Shown piece by piece: positions 54,698 to 64,000 of a stretch of 64,000 bases of DNA; within the stretch, counting starts at the first letter, position 1; the number at the start of each line of letters is the position of its first letter. Position numbers and translations under genes: made by a program. The stretch is taken from NCBI RefSeq assembly GCF_005144715.1, contig NZ_SWKR01000002.1, forward strand, positions 682,001 to 746,000, written 5' to 3'. The notes below the pieces were generated by a model. The model was not told the DNA's origin, did not search any database, and was given only the letters and a program-made list of their open reading frames with translations. This stretch comes from Sphingomonas baiyangensis (GTDB lineage Bacteria; Pseudomonadota; Alphaproteobacteria; Sphingomonadales; Sphingomonadaceae).

Positions 54698-57600
54698 CTA
54701 TTCGACCGCAACCAGATTGTCGTCGCCGTTACGATCGACATATTTGTTGTACGGATCGATGCCGGCGAACGCGGGCCGCCGATCGGTGACCAAGCGTATC
54801 TGCTGGCGACCGCTGCGCACCGGGCGGCGCTCCATGAACAGCACGTCGGCGCGGTCGAACGCGCCGATGCCGGGGCGCGCGGTGAACAGGCCGATGTCGA
54901 TTTCGTCGGCCAGGGGTGCTGCGCGCTCGGCCCCCTGCCCATCGGCATAGGCCTTGCCCGCTTCGACCGTCAGCACCGTCTCGAACCGGCCGGGCGCCAC
55001 TTGCCGCGTCGACGCGGCCGTTGCCTTCAGGTCGTAGATGGTGATGCGTTCGAGCAGATCGGCGACGAGCTGGCGCTCGGCATCGTTGCGCGCGAGGCTG
55101 CGGAAGCCCTCGACCAGCTCGGTCGAGCGCGCATAGGGCTGGCTCTTGAAGCGGTAGCGCGCGAGCAGGTTGGCGAGCATGGCGTTGACGCGGTCCTCGC
55201 CCAGCCGGTCCTGCAACAGGTACATCGCCAGCGCGCCCTTGCGGTAATGGATATAGCCCTGATTCTCGACACGGTTGAGCGGCAGTTCCTCGATCGCCTC
55301 GCCGCCGCGTGAGCGCAGATAGTTGTCGAGCTCGTATTTCAGGAAGCGGCGGATGCGATCTTCGCCGTACAGCTCCTTCATCACCATCAGCGCACCATAT
55401 TGCGCCATCGTCTCGACCAGCATCGTGCCGCCCTGCATGTCGGCACTGATGAGCTGGTGCGCCCAATATTGGTGCGCCATCTCGTGTGCGGTGACGTAGG
55501 TCACGTAATCGATGGCGTCGGGATCGCGCGTGTCGGCGATGAAGCCGATCTTCTCCGAATAGGGGATGGTGCCGGCAAAGGCCTGCGCGAAGGTCGCGTA
55601 GCCGGGAAACTCGATGATGCGCGCATAGTCGAACTGATAGGGGCCGAAGGCGCGCTCGAAATAGGCGAGCGAGCGCTGCATCGCGGTCAGCATCTTGGGT
55701 ACGTTATAGTCGTGCGCGGGATGGTGATAGACGCTGAGCGCGACATCGCCCGCCTGCGCCTTCGCCTCGGCATAGCGCGCCGACTGAACCGAGAAGAAGG
55801 CGAGGATCGGCGCGCTCGACACGAAGCGTGCGGTGCGGCGGCCGTTGGCGGTTTCGTCCGACATGCGACTGCCGGGCGCGACGGGCGTCTGGTCGCTCGT
55901 TGAGACGGTGATGTCGGACATCACCCAGTCGGCATTGCCGATATAGTTGCGCCGCGTGGCGGCCAGATCCTCGAGCTTGGCGGGGCGCAGCTCGGCGGGC
56001 AGGCCGTATTTGCGTCGTTCGCTGCGATCGGTGAGCAGGCCGATGCGTTGCATGCCGATCTGCGGCGCGAACTCGGTATTGTTGAGGAAGCTACCATTGG
56101 CGACCAGCCGCGTGTCGTCGCCATTGGCGCGCAGCCCGCGCTGCTCGCGCCGCGTGGTGAAATCGAGCGTGGTGCGTGCACCCGGCGCGAGCGGCGTATC
56201 GAAGCGGTAGATGCGGTATTTGTGCAGCCGGTCTTCCATCGCCAGCGTGGCGTTGGGGAGGCCGAGGCCGGTAATTTCGGTGTTCGGATCGCCCATGCGG
56301 ACGTGCAGCGTCTCGATCGGCGCGTCGGTATCGTTGACGAGCGTGTAGCGCCCGCGCGCTTCCATGCGGCGCTCGGCCGGATAGAGATCGACGCGAACGC
56401 GCATCGCCGTCGCCGAGGGCTGCGCCACATTCTCGTATTTGAGGAAGCGCTTTTCATATTCGGCAAGCCGCGCATTGCGATCGTCACGCGTGCGATAGGT
56501 GTTGAGGACGTTCATGTTCCAGTAGAGGAACGCGCCGGTGCCCGCGAACACCAGCAGCGCCGCCGCGATGACGATGCCGGGGGTGCCGCGCAACCGCGCG
56601 GGCATGCGCCGCAGCCGCGCCTTCAACCGTGTCTCGGTGCCGCGCCGCCACAGCAGGTGCGCGAGCACCGCCAGCACGATGGCGAAGGCGCCCCAGTAGA
56701 GCCGCAGCCACCAGCCGAGCGGCCCGCCGACCTGATCGCCGTTGATGTCCGAAAGCTGAGGCGTGCCACTGGCGCCGTAGAGGTAGAGCGGATGCTCGAA
56801 GCCGACATTCGACAGCGTGATGGTGGCGACCAGATAGACGACCATCAGCGCCCAGCCGACATATTTGTTGGGGCTGAGCGCCTGGATGAACACCGCCAGC
56901 ACCGCGATCAGGACCATGTCGATGCCATAGGGCAGCAGATACCAGCCCAGATACTGACCCAGATCAATCGACGCGCCGCCGCGGATCGTCTGCACGAGGA
57001 TCGCGGCGACGACCGAGATGGCGAGCGTCGCGAACAGCACCAGCGATACCGCCAGCGTCTTGGGCAGCATATAGGCCCAGTTGGGCAGCGCCGTCGCATC
57101 GACGATCTCGTGCATCCGCCGGTCGCGATCGCGCCACACCACTTCGCCGGCATAATAGATCGCGATGATGATGGGGATGATGCCGAACGCGCCGAACAGC
57201 ACTTCGAGGATGGCGAAGGTAAGGGGCCGCGCGGGCGTGCCGTACAGCTCGTTCGAGCCGATCAGGCCGCCCACGGCATTGGCGAGACCGATGACGATGA
57301 GCACGAAGAAGGCTGGGCTCTTGACGAGCTGGCCGATCTCGAAGCGGCAACGACGCAACAACTGGCTGCGCCACGCCCGCTCGGGAGCGACGGGCGGCAG
57401 CGTCGCCACAAGCTCGGGCGCGACAGCACCGAGCTTCGCCGCGCTGCGCGCCTGCCGGCGCAGCTTGCGCTTCGAGATGCCACGCTCGGCGAAGCTGAAG
57501 CGCCAATAGGCGATGACCAGCGCAAGCAGCGCGACGCCGAGCACCAGGATACGATTAACGAGCAGGCGCCCCTCGAACGGCGCGATCAGCGTGTTCGATT

Positions 57601-58279
57601 CGCTCGCCGTCCAGTAGCGCGTGGCGTTGCCGAGCGCGGCGATGCCGAACGGCTCGAAATAGGCGACGGTATCGCGCCATTCGGGCTTCGAGGCAGTGAC
57701 GCCTACCAGCACGAAATAGGCGACGAGGAACACGACGACGCCGAGATAGCTGTACATCATCGAACGCGTCATGGTCGCGACCGCGAAGAAGATCGCCGCC
57801 GTGAGGACGAGGTTGGGCAACGCTAGCGCGGTGAAGGCGAAGGCATAGTCGCGCGCGCGATTGGGCCCCAGCGTCTCGGCATCGAGCCAAGGCATCAGCG
57901 ATCCGATCCACATCGCCAGCGGCACCGCGGCGAAGGCAATGACCGCTGCACCCAGCGCGCCGGCGAACCGGCCGATCAGATAATCGAACCTGGCGACGCG
58001 CGTGGAGCGCACCATCGGCCCGAAGCCGCTCTCGTCGTCGCGCACGATCACGTTCGCCACGAACGCGGTCGTGACGAACATGAAGAACACCGACATGATG
58101 AGGTGCGTCTGCGCGATCGCCGCGGGCGAATTGGCATGCACGTTGCCGCCGCTGCCGATCTGGATCTGGTCGATCGTCACGGCGCCGAAGGTCAGCAGGA
58201 AGAACAGGATCGCGACGACCCAGAAGACGGGGCTGCCGAGCTGGTAGCGGAGTTCGAAGCTGGCGATGCGGCCGAACAT
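54698..58279 (-). CDS. ABC permease fused to an M1-type metallopeptidase
   Basis: A 1193-residue protein. Two ABC2-type permease halves with about a dozen helices (for example FWVVAILFFLLTFGAVTI and LVLTAAIFFAVATM) occupy roughly residues 1-590. The remaining part is a periplasmic M1-like aminopeptidase with zinc motif HEMAHQYWAHQ (H932, E933, H936) and a downstream Glu E956 in LVETMAQYGALMVM. The Glu is 20 residues after the second His, one more than the usual HExxH-x18-E. The gene follows its ATPase gene by 18 bases. Together they could move a peptide or protein and cleave it, or sense one. Substrate unknown. Confidence 0.88.
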   Translation of the reverse strand: MFGRIASFELRYQLGSPVFWVVAILFFLLTFGAVTIDQIQIGSGGNVHANSPAAIAQTHLIMSVFFMFVTTAFVANVIVRDDESGFGPMVRSTRVARFDYLIGRFAGALGAAVIAFAAVPLAMWIGSLMPWLDAETLGPNRARDYAFAFTALALPNLVLTAAIFFAVATMTRSMMYSYLGVVVFLVAYFVLVGVTASKPEWRDTVAYFEPFGIAALGNATRYWTASESNTLIAPFEGRLLVNRILVLGVALLALVIAYWRFSFAERGISKRKLRRQARSAAKLGAVAPELVATLPPVAPERAWRSQLLRRCRFEIGQLVKSPAFFVLIVIGLANAVGGLIGSNELYGTPARPLTFAILEVLFGAFGIIPIIIAIYYAGEVVWRDRDRRMHEIVDATALPNWAYMLPKTLAVSLVLFATLAISVVAAILVQTIRGGASIDLGQYLGWYLLPYGIDMVLIAVLAVFIQALSPNKYVGWALMVVYLVATITLSNVGFEHPLYLYGASGTPQLSDINGDQVGGPLGWWLRLYWGAFAIVLAVLAHLLWRRGTETRLKARLRRMPARLRGTPGIVIAAALLVFAGTGAFLYWNMNVLNTYRTRDDRNARLAEYEKRFLKYENVAQPSATAMRVRVDLYPAERRMEARGRYTLVNDTDAPIETLHVRMGDPNTEITGLGLPNATLAMEDRLHKYRIYRFDTPLAPGARTTLDFTTRREQRGLRANGDDTRLVANGSFLNNTEFAPQIGMQRIGLLTDRSERRKYGLPAELRPAKLEDLAATRRNYIGNADWVMSDITVSTSDQTPVAPGSRMSDETANGRRTARFVSSAPILAFFSVQSARYAEAKAQAGDVALSVYHHPAHDYNVPKMLTAMQRSLAYFERAFGPYQFDYARIIEFPGYATFAQAFAGTIPYSEKIGFIADTRDPDAIDYVTYVTAHEMAHQYWAHQLISADMQGGTMLVETMAQYGALMVMKELYGEDRIRRFLKYELDNYLRSRGGEAIEELPLNRVENQGYIHYRKGALAMYLLQDRLGEDRVNAMLANLLARYRFKSQPYARSTELVEGFRSLARNDAERQLVADLLERITIYDLKATAASTRQVAPGRFETVLTVEAGKAYADGQGAERAAPLADEIDIGLFTARPGIGAFDRADVLFMERRPVRSGRQQIRLVTDRRPAFAGIDPYNKYVDRNGDDNLVAVE

Positions 58280-58296
58280 GGGTGTGCTCCCCCGGC

Positions 58297-59190
<894 letters not shown>

Positions 59191-59247
59191 CTGATTCCCC
59201 CCGGATTTGGCATCAGCCTATCCGGGTGTGCTGCAACAGTAAAGCAC

Positions 59248-60840
59248 CTATGCGGCCTGCAGGCTGTACCCCTTGTATTTCTCGCGCAGCGCGGTCTTGA
59301 GCAGCTTGCCCGTGGCGGTGTGCGGCAACTCGTCGACGAAATGGATTTCGTCGGGCAGCCACCATTTGGCGACCTGCCCGGCCAGATGCGCCTGGATCGC
59401 CTCGGGCGTCACGTCGCTGCCGGGCTTCTTCACCACCAGCAGGATCGGCCGCTCCTCCCAGCGCGGGTGATGCACGCCGATCGCCGCCGCCTCGGCGACG
59501 CCGGGGCAGCCCACCGCGGCATTCTCGAGATCGACCGAGCTGATCCACTCGCCGCCCGACTTGATGACGTCCTTGGCGCGATCGGTGATCTGCATCGTGT
59601 TGTCGGGGTGGATGACGGCGACGTCGCCAGTGTCGAACCAGCCATCAGCGTCGACGCAGGGCTGCTCTTCGCCGAAATATTGCTGGATGATCCATGGCCC
59701 GCGTACCTGCAACCGGCCCGAGCTCTGCCCGTCGCGCGGCTGCGGTTCGCCAGCATCGTTGACGATCCGCATCTCGACGCCGAAGGGCGCGCGGCCCTGC
59801 TTGCAGACCTGATCGACCTGCTGCTCGAAGCTAAGTTCGTCCCAGTCGTAGCTCTTGGCGCCGATGGTGCCGATCGGCGAAGTCTCGGTCATGCCCCAGG
59901 CGTGGTTGACGCGGATATCCATCTTCATCAGCCGCTCGATCATCGATCGCGGCGCCGCCGACCCGCCGATGGTGACGACTTGCAGATGCTTCGGCGCATC
60001 GCCCGTCGCGTCCATGTGCTGGAACATCGCGAACCATACGGTGGGCACTCCCGCCGAGTGCGTCACCTTCTCGCGATTCATCAGTTCGCACAGTATCTTG
60101 GGCTCGTTGACGCACGAAAAGACGAGCTTGAGACCGACGGCCGGCGAGGCGAAGGGCATGCCCCAGCCGACGGCATGGAACATCGGCACAATCGGCATCG
60201 CCACCGAGCGCGCCGAGAGATCGAACACCGAGGGCTGCAATTCGGCGAGCGCGTGGATCATCGACGAGCGGTGCGAATAGACCACGCCCTTCGGATTGCC
60301 CGTGGTGCCGCTGGTGTAGCACAGCATGCACGGCTCGCGTTCGGAACCCTCGACCCATGTATAGTCGCCATTCTCAGGCGCGATCAGCGCCTCGAAGCTG
60401 TTTTCGCCGTCGCCATCGAAGACGACGTAGTGCTCGATCGTCGTCCACTGGTCCTTCATCTTGTCGACCAGCGGCTGGAACATCCGGTCGTACATCAGCA
60501 CGCGATCTTCGGCGTGATTGGCGATATAGGCGAGCTGATCGGGAAACAGGCGCGGATTGATGGTATGGACGATCCCGCCCATGCCGATGGTGCCGTACCA
60601 CGCGACCAGATGGCGGGCATGGTTCATCGCGAGCGTGGCGACACGGTCGCCGGGCTTCAGCCCCAGCCGTTCGAGTGCCTGCGCCAGCCGGCGCGAATCA
60701 TGCGCGATCTCGCCCCAGTTGGTCACGCTCTCGCTGCCATCGGCCCAGCGCGTCAGGATCTCGCGCGTCGCATGCTCGCGCTCGGCATGTTCGATCAGCC
60801 GCGGGATGCGCAGCTCGAAATCCTGCATTCCACCAAGCAT
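59248..60840 (-). CDS. long-chain fatty-acid--CoA ligase
   Basis: A 530-residue AMP-forming acyl-CoA synthetase. P-loop [17 protein letters not shown], adenylation motifs [11 protein letters not shown] and [12 protein letters not shown], and the C-terminal-domain lysine near [13 protein letters not shown] are intact. It activates fatty acids for degradation or lipid synthesis. ATG 60840 ([14 protein letters not shown]) has ACGGAGAGG three bases upstream. It lies between dnaE and the ABC cluster on the same strand, with 57 bases before the ATPase gene. Confidence 0.92.
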   Translation of the reverse strand: MLGGMQDFELRIPRLIEHAEREHATREILTRWADGSESVTNWGEIAHDSRRLAQALERLGLKPGDRVATLAMNHARHLVAWYGTIGMGGIVHTINPRLFPDQLAYIANHAEDRVLMYDRMFQPLVDKMKDQWTTIEHYVVFDGDGENSFEALIAPENGDYTWVEGSEREPCMLCYTSGTTGNPKGVVYSHRSSMIHALAELQPSVFDLSARSVAMPIVPMFHAVGWGMPFASPAVGLKLVFSCVNEPKILCELMNREKVTHSAGVPTVWFAMFQHMDATGDAPKHLQVVTIGGSAAPRSMIERLMKMDIRVNHAWGMTETSPIGTIGAKSYDWDELSFEQQVDQVCKQGRAPFGVEMRIVNDAGEPQPRDGQSSGRLQVRGPWIIQQYFGEEQPCVDADGWFDTGDVAVIHPDNTMQITDRAKDVIKSGGEWISSVDLENAAVGCPGVAEAAAIGVHHPRWEERPILLVVKKPGSDVTPEAIQAHLAGQVAKWWLPDEIHFVDELPHTATGKLLKTALREKYKGYSLQAA

Positions 60841-60902
60841 CGACCTCTCCGTTTTTCTCGTTTCGGGTACGGAGAATAGCCGCTCGTGCGCGGGCGTCCA
60901 GC

Positions 60903-63900
60903 CTATCCGGCGAGTTGCAATTTGGGGCTCATCAGATCGCTCGATCGAATACCGGGCACGGCGTCGATCGCCGCCACCAGCTCATGGTCGAGCAGAAAGT
61001 CGTCGCCGAGCAATATCTCGGCCTCGGCGCCATCGCGCAAAGGCGTCAGGATGCGGACCCGGCCGCGCCCGCCGCGCTGGTCGCGCAGCATCGCGCCGAG
61101 CGGTACGAGCGCGGCGGCGTCGTCGACCCAGAGGCTCAGCACCAGCCGCGCGTTGTTCGAGAGCGTCTCGAATGCCTGCACGCTCTTGACGGTGACGCGC
61201 GCCGCATCCTCGCCGGCGCGGCGATCGAGCTCGATCTGAAGCAGCGCGCATCCGCCGGCACGCGCGGCTTCCTCGAGCGCATCGGCGGGGGCATCGTCGA
61301 AACAGGTCGCCACGGTCTGGCCGCTAGAGTCCGAAAGTGTCGCCATCATGTAGCGCTTGCCGCGCGCCGAGGTGCGCCAGCGCGCGTCCTCGACCAGCGC
61401 GGCGATCGTCGCACCGGCACGCGCGCCCTCCGCCACGTTGACTTCGGCCAGCGCCGCGATCGGACGGGCGGCGTGTACCCTGGCGAGATGCGCATAGCGA
61501 TCGAGCGGATGCGCCGAGAAATAGAAGCCGAACGCTTCCTTCTCGGCACCGATGCGCTGCGCCAGCGTCCAGCCGGCACTCGCGGGGAGGCGGATGGGCG
61601 GCTCGCTCGCCTCGCCGTCGCCGAACAGCCCCCCCTGCCCGCTCGCGCGGCCCGCATGGATGCGCTGCGCCGTTGCGAGGATCGTCTCGGCGGCGGCGTG
61701 CACGCCGGCGCGGTTGTCGGCGAGGCAATCGAACGCGCCGGCGGCGGCAAGCGTCTCGACCTGCCGCTTATTGAGCAGTCGCGGATCGACTCGGCGGGCG
61801 AAATCGTCGAGCGAGGTGAACGCGCCTTTCGCGCGCCGCTCCTCGACCACCAGCTCCATCGCGCGCTCGCCGACGCCCTTCAACGCCGCCAGCGCATAGC
61901 GCACCGCCAGCCCTTCGCCATGCGGCTGCACGTCGAACTCGGCCTCGCTCGCGTTCACGTCGGGCGGCAGGCAGGTGACGCCCAGCCGCTTCATGTCGTC
62001 GACGAAGATCGCGAGCTTGTCGGTCAGCGCGAGGTCGAAGCACATCGATGCCGCGAAGAACTCGTGGCGATAATGCGCCTTCAGCCAGGCCGTCTGATAG
62101 GCGAGCAGCGCGTAGGCGGCGGCATGGCTCTTGTTGAAGCCATAGCCCGCGAACTTGTCGATCAAATCGAACAGCTCGTTGGCCTTGGCGGCGGGAATCG
62201 CATGATGCTCGGCACAGCCCGCGACGAAGATCGCGCGCTGCGCGTCCATTTCGGCCTTCACCTTCTTGCCCATCGCGCGGCGCAGCAGATCGGCGCCGCC
62301 GAGCGAATAGCCCGCCAGCACCTGCGCGGCCTGCATCACCTGCTCCTGATAGACGAAGATGCCGTAGGTCTCGGCAAGGATCGGTTCGAGCAGCGGGTGC
62401 GGATAGGTGACGGGCTCGCGCCCGTTCTTGCGCGCGCCGAAACTCGGGATGTTGTCCATCGGCCCCGGCCGGTAGAGCGAAACGAGCGCGATGATGTCGC
62501 CGAAATTGGACGGACGCACCGCCGAGAGCGTGCGGCGCATCCCTTCGGATTCGAGCTGGAACACGCCCACCGTATCGCCGCGCTGGAGCAGCGCGTACAC
62601 GCCCTCATCGTCCCACGGCAGCGTGTCGAGATCGATCGCGATGCCGCGCTTGGCGAGCAGGTCGACGGCCTTGCGCAAGACGCTCAATGTCTTGAGGCCG
62701 AGAAAGTCGAACTTCACCAGTCCCGCGCCCTCGACATATTTCATGTCGAACTGCGTGACGGGCATGTCCGAGCGCGGATCGCGGTAGAGCGGTACGAGCT
62801 CGGCGAGCGGGCGGTCGCCGATCACCACGCCGGCGGCGTGCGTCGATGAATGGCGCGGCAGCCCTTCGAGCTGCTTGGCGAGGTCGAGCAGCCGGCGCAC
62901 ATCGTCCTCGCGCTCATAGGCGTGCGCGAGCTCGGATACGCCGTTGATCGCGCGTTCGAGCGTCCACGGGTCGGTGGGGTGGTTGGGCACCAGCTTGGCC
63001 AGCCGGTCGACCTGCCCGTAGCTCATCTGGAGGACGCGGCCGGTATCCTTCAGCACCGCGCGCGCCTTGAGCTTCCCGAAGGTGATGATCTGCGCGACAT
63101 GGTCGCCGCCATATTTGCGCTGCACGTAGCGGATGACCTCGCCGCGCCGCGTTTCGCAGAAGTCGATGTCGAAATCGGGCATCGACACGCGCTCGGGATT
63201 GAGGAAGCGCTCGAACAGCAGCCCCAGCTTGATGGGATCGAGATCGGTGATCGTCAGCGCCCAGGCGACGACCGAGCCCGCCCCCGATCCGCGACCCGGC
63301 CCCACCGGAATGTCGTTGTCCTTGGCCCATTTGATGAAGTCGGCGACGATGAGGAAATAGCCCGGAAACCCCATCTGGATGATGACGTCGAGCTCGAACT
63401 CTAGCCGCTCGCGATATTCGGTTTCCCAACCCTCGGCACGCTCGCTGCCCTCGAGCGCGGCGATCCGGTCGAGCCGCTCTTGCAAGCCTTGGCGCGCGGT
63501 TTCGCGCAGCATCGCCGCCTCGCCCTCGCGGTCGCCGGCGAGGCTCGGCAGGATCGGTTTGCGCTTGGGCGCGGCCACCGCGCAACGCTGCGCCACCACC
63601 AGCGTATTGGCGATCGCCTCAGGCAGATCGGCGAAGTCGCTGCGCATCGTGTCGGCGGGCTTGATCCATGCGTCGGGCGAACTGCGCTTGCGATCCTCGG
63701 ACATCACATAGGTCGAGTGCGCGATGCACAGCATGGCGTCGTGCGCGGCATGAAAGCCCGCATCGGCGAAGCAACTCGGATTAGTTGCGACCAGCGGCAG
63801 GTCATTGGCGTAAGCGAGATCGATGAGCGCCGCCTCGGCGCGCTGCTCGATCGCGTCGCCGCGCCGCGCCAGCTCGATATAGAGCCGGTCGCCGAACAGG

Positions 63901-64000
63901 TTCTGCAACCGGTCGAGATAGGCGGCGGCGTCGCGATGCTGGTCGTCGGCGAGCAGCCGCGCGAGTGCGCCCTCGCCGCCCGCCGTCAGGCACAGCAGGC
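60903..64000 (-). CDS. dnaE: DNA polymerase III alpha subunit, 5' end beyond window
   Basis: The catalytic replicase subunit; the window holds its C-terminal 1032 or so residues. The reading frame continues through the right edge (LLCLTAGGEGALARLLADD, then LFGDRLYIELARRGD). The palm has GPGRGSGAGSVVAWALTI and the catalytic Asp triad MPDFDIDFCETRRGEVI. The fingers and beta-binding region follow, then an OB domain near the end. The N-terminal PHP domain lies mostly outside. It is truncated only by the window edge; nothing suggests a broken gene. Confidence 0.96.
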   Translation of the reverse strand, partial: LLCLTAGGEGALARLLADDQHRDAAAYLDRLQNLFGDRLYIELARRGDAIEQRAEAALIDLAYANDLPLVATNPSCFADAGFHAAHDAMLCIAHSTYVMSEDRKRSSPDAWIKPADTMRSDFADLPEAIANTLVVAQRCAVAAPKRKPILPSLAGDREGEAAMLRETARQGLQERLDRIAALEGSERAEGWETEYRERLEFELDVIIQMGFPGYFLIVADFIKWAKDNDIPVGPGRGSGAGSVVAWALTITDLDPIKLGLLFERFLNPERVSMPDFDIDFCETRRGEVIRYVQRKYGGDHVAQIITFGKLKARAVLKDTGRVLQMSYGQVDRLAKLVPNHPTDPWTLERAINGVSELAHAYEREDDVRRLLDLAKQLEGLPRHSSTHAAGVVIGDRPLAELVPLYRDPRSDMPVTQFDMKYVEGAGLVKFDFLGLKTLSVLRKAVDLLAKRGIAIDLDTLPWDDEGVYALLQRGDTVGVFQLESEGMRRTLSAVRPSNFGDIIALVSLYRPGPMDNIPSFGARKNGREPVTYPHPLLEPILAETYGIFVYQEQVMQAAQVLAGYSLGGADLLRRAMGKKVKAEMDAQRAIFVAGCAEHHAIPAAKANELFDLIDKFAGYGFNKSHAAAYALLAYQTAWLKAHYRHEFFAASMCFDLALTDKLAIFVDDMKRLGVTCLPPDVNASEAEFDVQPHGEGLAVRYALAALKGVGERAMELVVEERRAKGAFTSLDDFARRVDPRLLNKRQVETLAAAGAFDCLADNRAGVHAAAETILATAQRIHAGRASGQGGLFGDGEASEPPIRLPASAGWTLAQRIGAEKEAFGFYFSAHPLDRYAHLARVHAARPIAALAEVNVAEGARAGATIAALVEDARWRTSARGKRYMMATLSDSSGQTVATCFDDAPADALEEAARAGGCALLQIELDRRAGEDAARVTVKSVQAFETLSNNARLVLSLWVDDAAALVPLGAMLRDQRGGRGRVRILTPLRDGAEAEILLGDDFLLDHELVAAIDAVPGIRSSDLMSPKLQLAG

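Overview
The window is a gene-dense, GC-rich stretch of chromosome that reads as an alphaproteobacterium of the order Sphingomonadales (Sphingomonas sensu lato). This rests on gene families and fusions rather than a marker rRNA: a fused IspD-IspF enzyme, the ParA-like division regulator MipZ, a dusB-ntrB-ntrC-ntrY-ntrX-hfq-hflX cluster, an Hfq made of two tandem Sm domains, a zinc-less short MetRS, a PhoH-YbeY-CorC operon and a phasin. No rRNA, tRNA, CRISPR array, insertion sequence, prophage or integrase was seen, and no gap between genes exceeds 300 bases.

Layout. 1-9.2 kb: a Sel1-like protein, panC, mipZ with a membrane-anchored J-protein, a phosphomannomutase/phosphoglucomutase, a DEDDh exonuclease, then a tight run metG-tatD-MBL hydrolase-aspartic protease-mazG. 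9.2-18.3 kb (minus strand): dusB-ntrB-ntrC-ntrY-ntrX-hfq-hflX, a nitrogen/redox two-component and RNA-regulation operon. 18.4-24.3 kb: ispDF, a small secreted protein and cinA, convergent with lipA-ratA; then carbonic anhydrase, an acyl-CoA thioesterase and an EF-hand protein. 24.3-29.8 kb: an OmpR-type two-component pair followed by an EEP-family phosphatase/nuclease and a patatin-like protein. 29.8-37.2 kb: two convergent nitronate-monooxygenase-type flavoproteins, a glycosyltransferase with an alpha/beta hydrolase, the pseudokinase-type AMPylase SelO and an AstD-like aldehyde dehydrogenase. 37.2-42.7 kb (minus): phoH-ybeY-corC-VOC-PHA-system operon, a phasin and lepA. 42.9-49.4 kb: two exported proteins, then the minus-strand run mltB, a degenerate RlpA/SPOR protein, dacC, tmk and holB. 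49.6-52 kb: a polysaccharide polymerase/ligase-like membrane protein and an acyltransferase gene interrupted by an in-frame TGA. 52-64 kb (minus): an SRPBCC-ADH-SDR operon, an ABC ATPase with a giant ABC-permease/M1-peptidase fusion, an acyl-CoA ligase, and dnaE running off the right edge.

How the genes fit together. Most of the window is housekeeping: cell division and wall turnover (MipZ, DacC, MltB, RlpA-like), replication (HolB, Tmk, DnaE), translation (MetG, LepA, YbeY, DusB), isoprenoid, lipoate and pantothenate synthesis, and nucleotide/DNA sanitation (MazG, CinA, TatD). Surface polysaccharide genes (PgmG, glycosyltransferase, polymerase-like protein, broken acyltransferase) are scattered.

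The less ordinary items are the tandem-domain Hfq; a hairpin with a five-U loop directly before the dusB start; the 1193-residue permease-peptidase fusion with an atypical zinc-ligand spacing; an RlpA-like protein that has lost its catalytic acids; and a flavoprotein with a C-terminal cysteine cluster. No obvious accessory island or defence system was found. The claim of a new system therefore rests mainly on the fused ABC/M1 locus and the Hfq-operon architecture.
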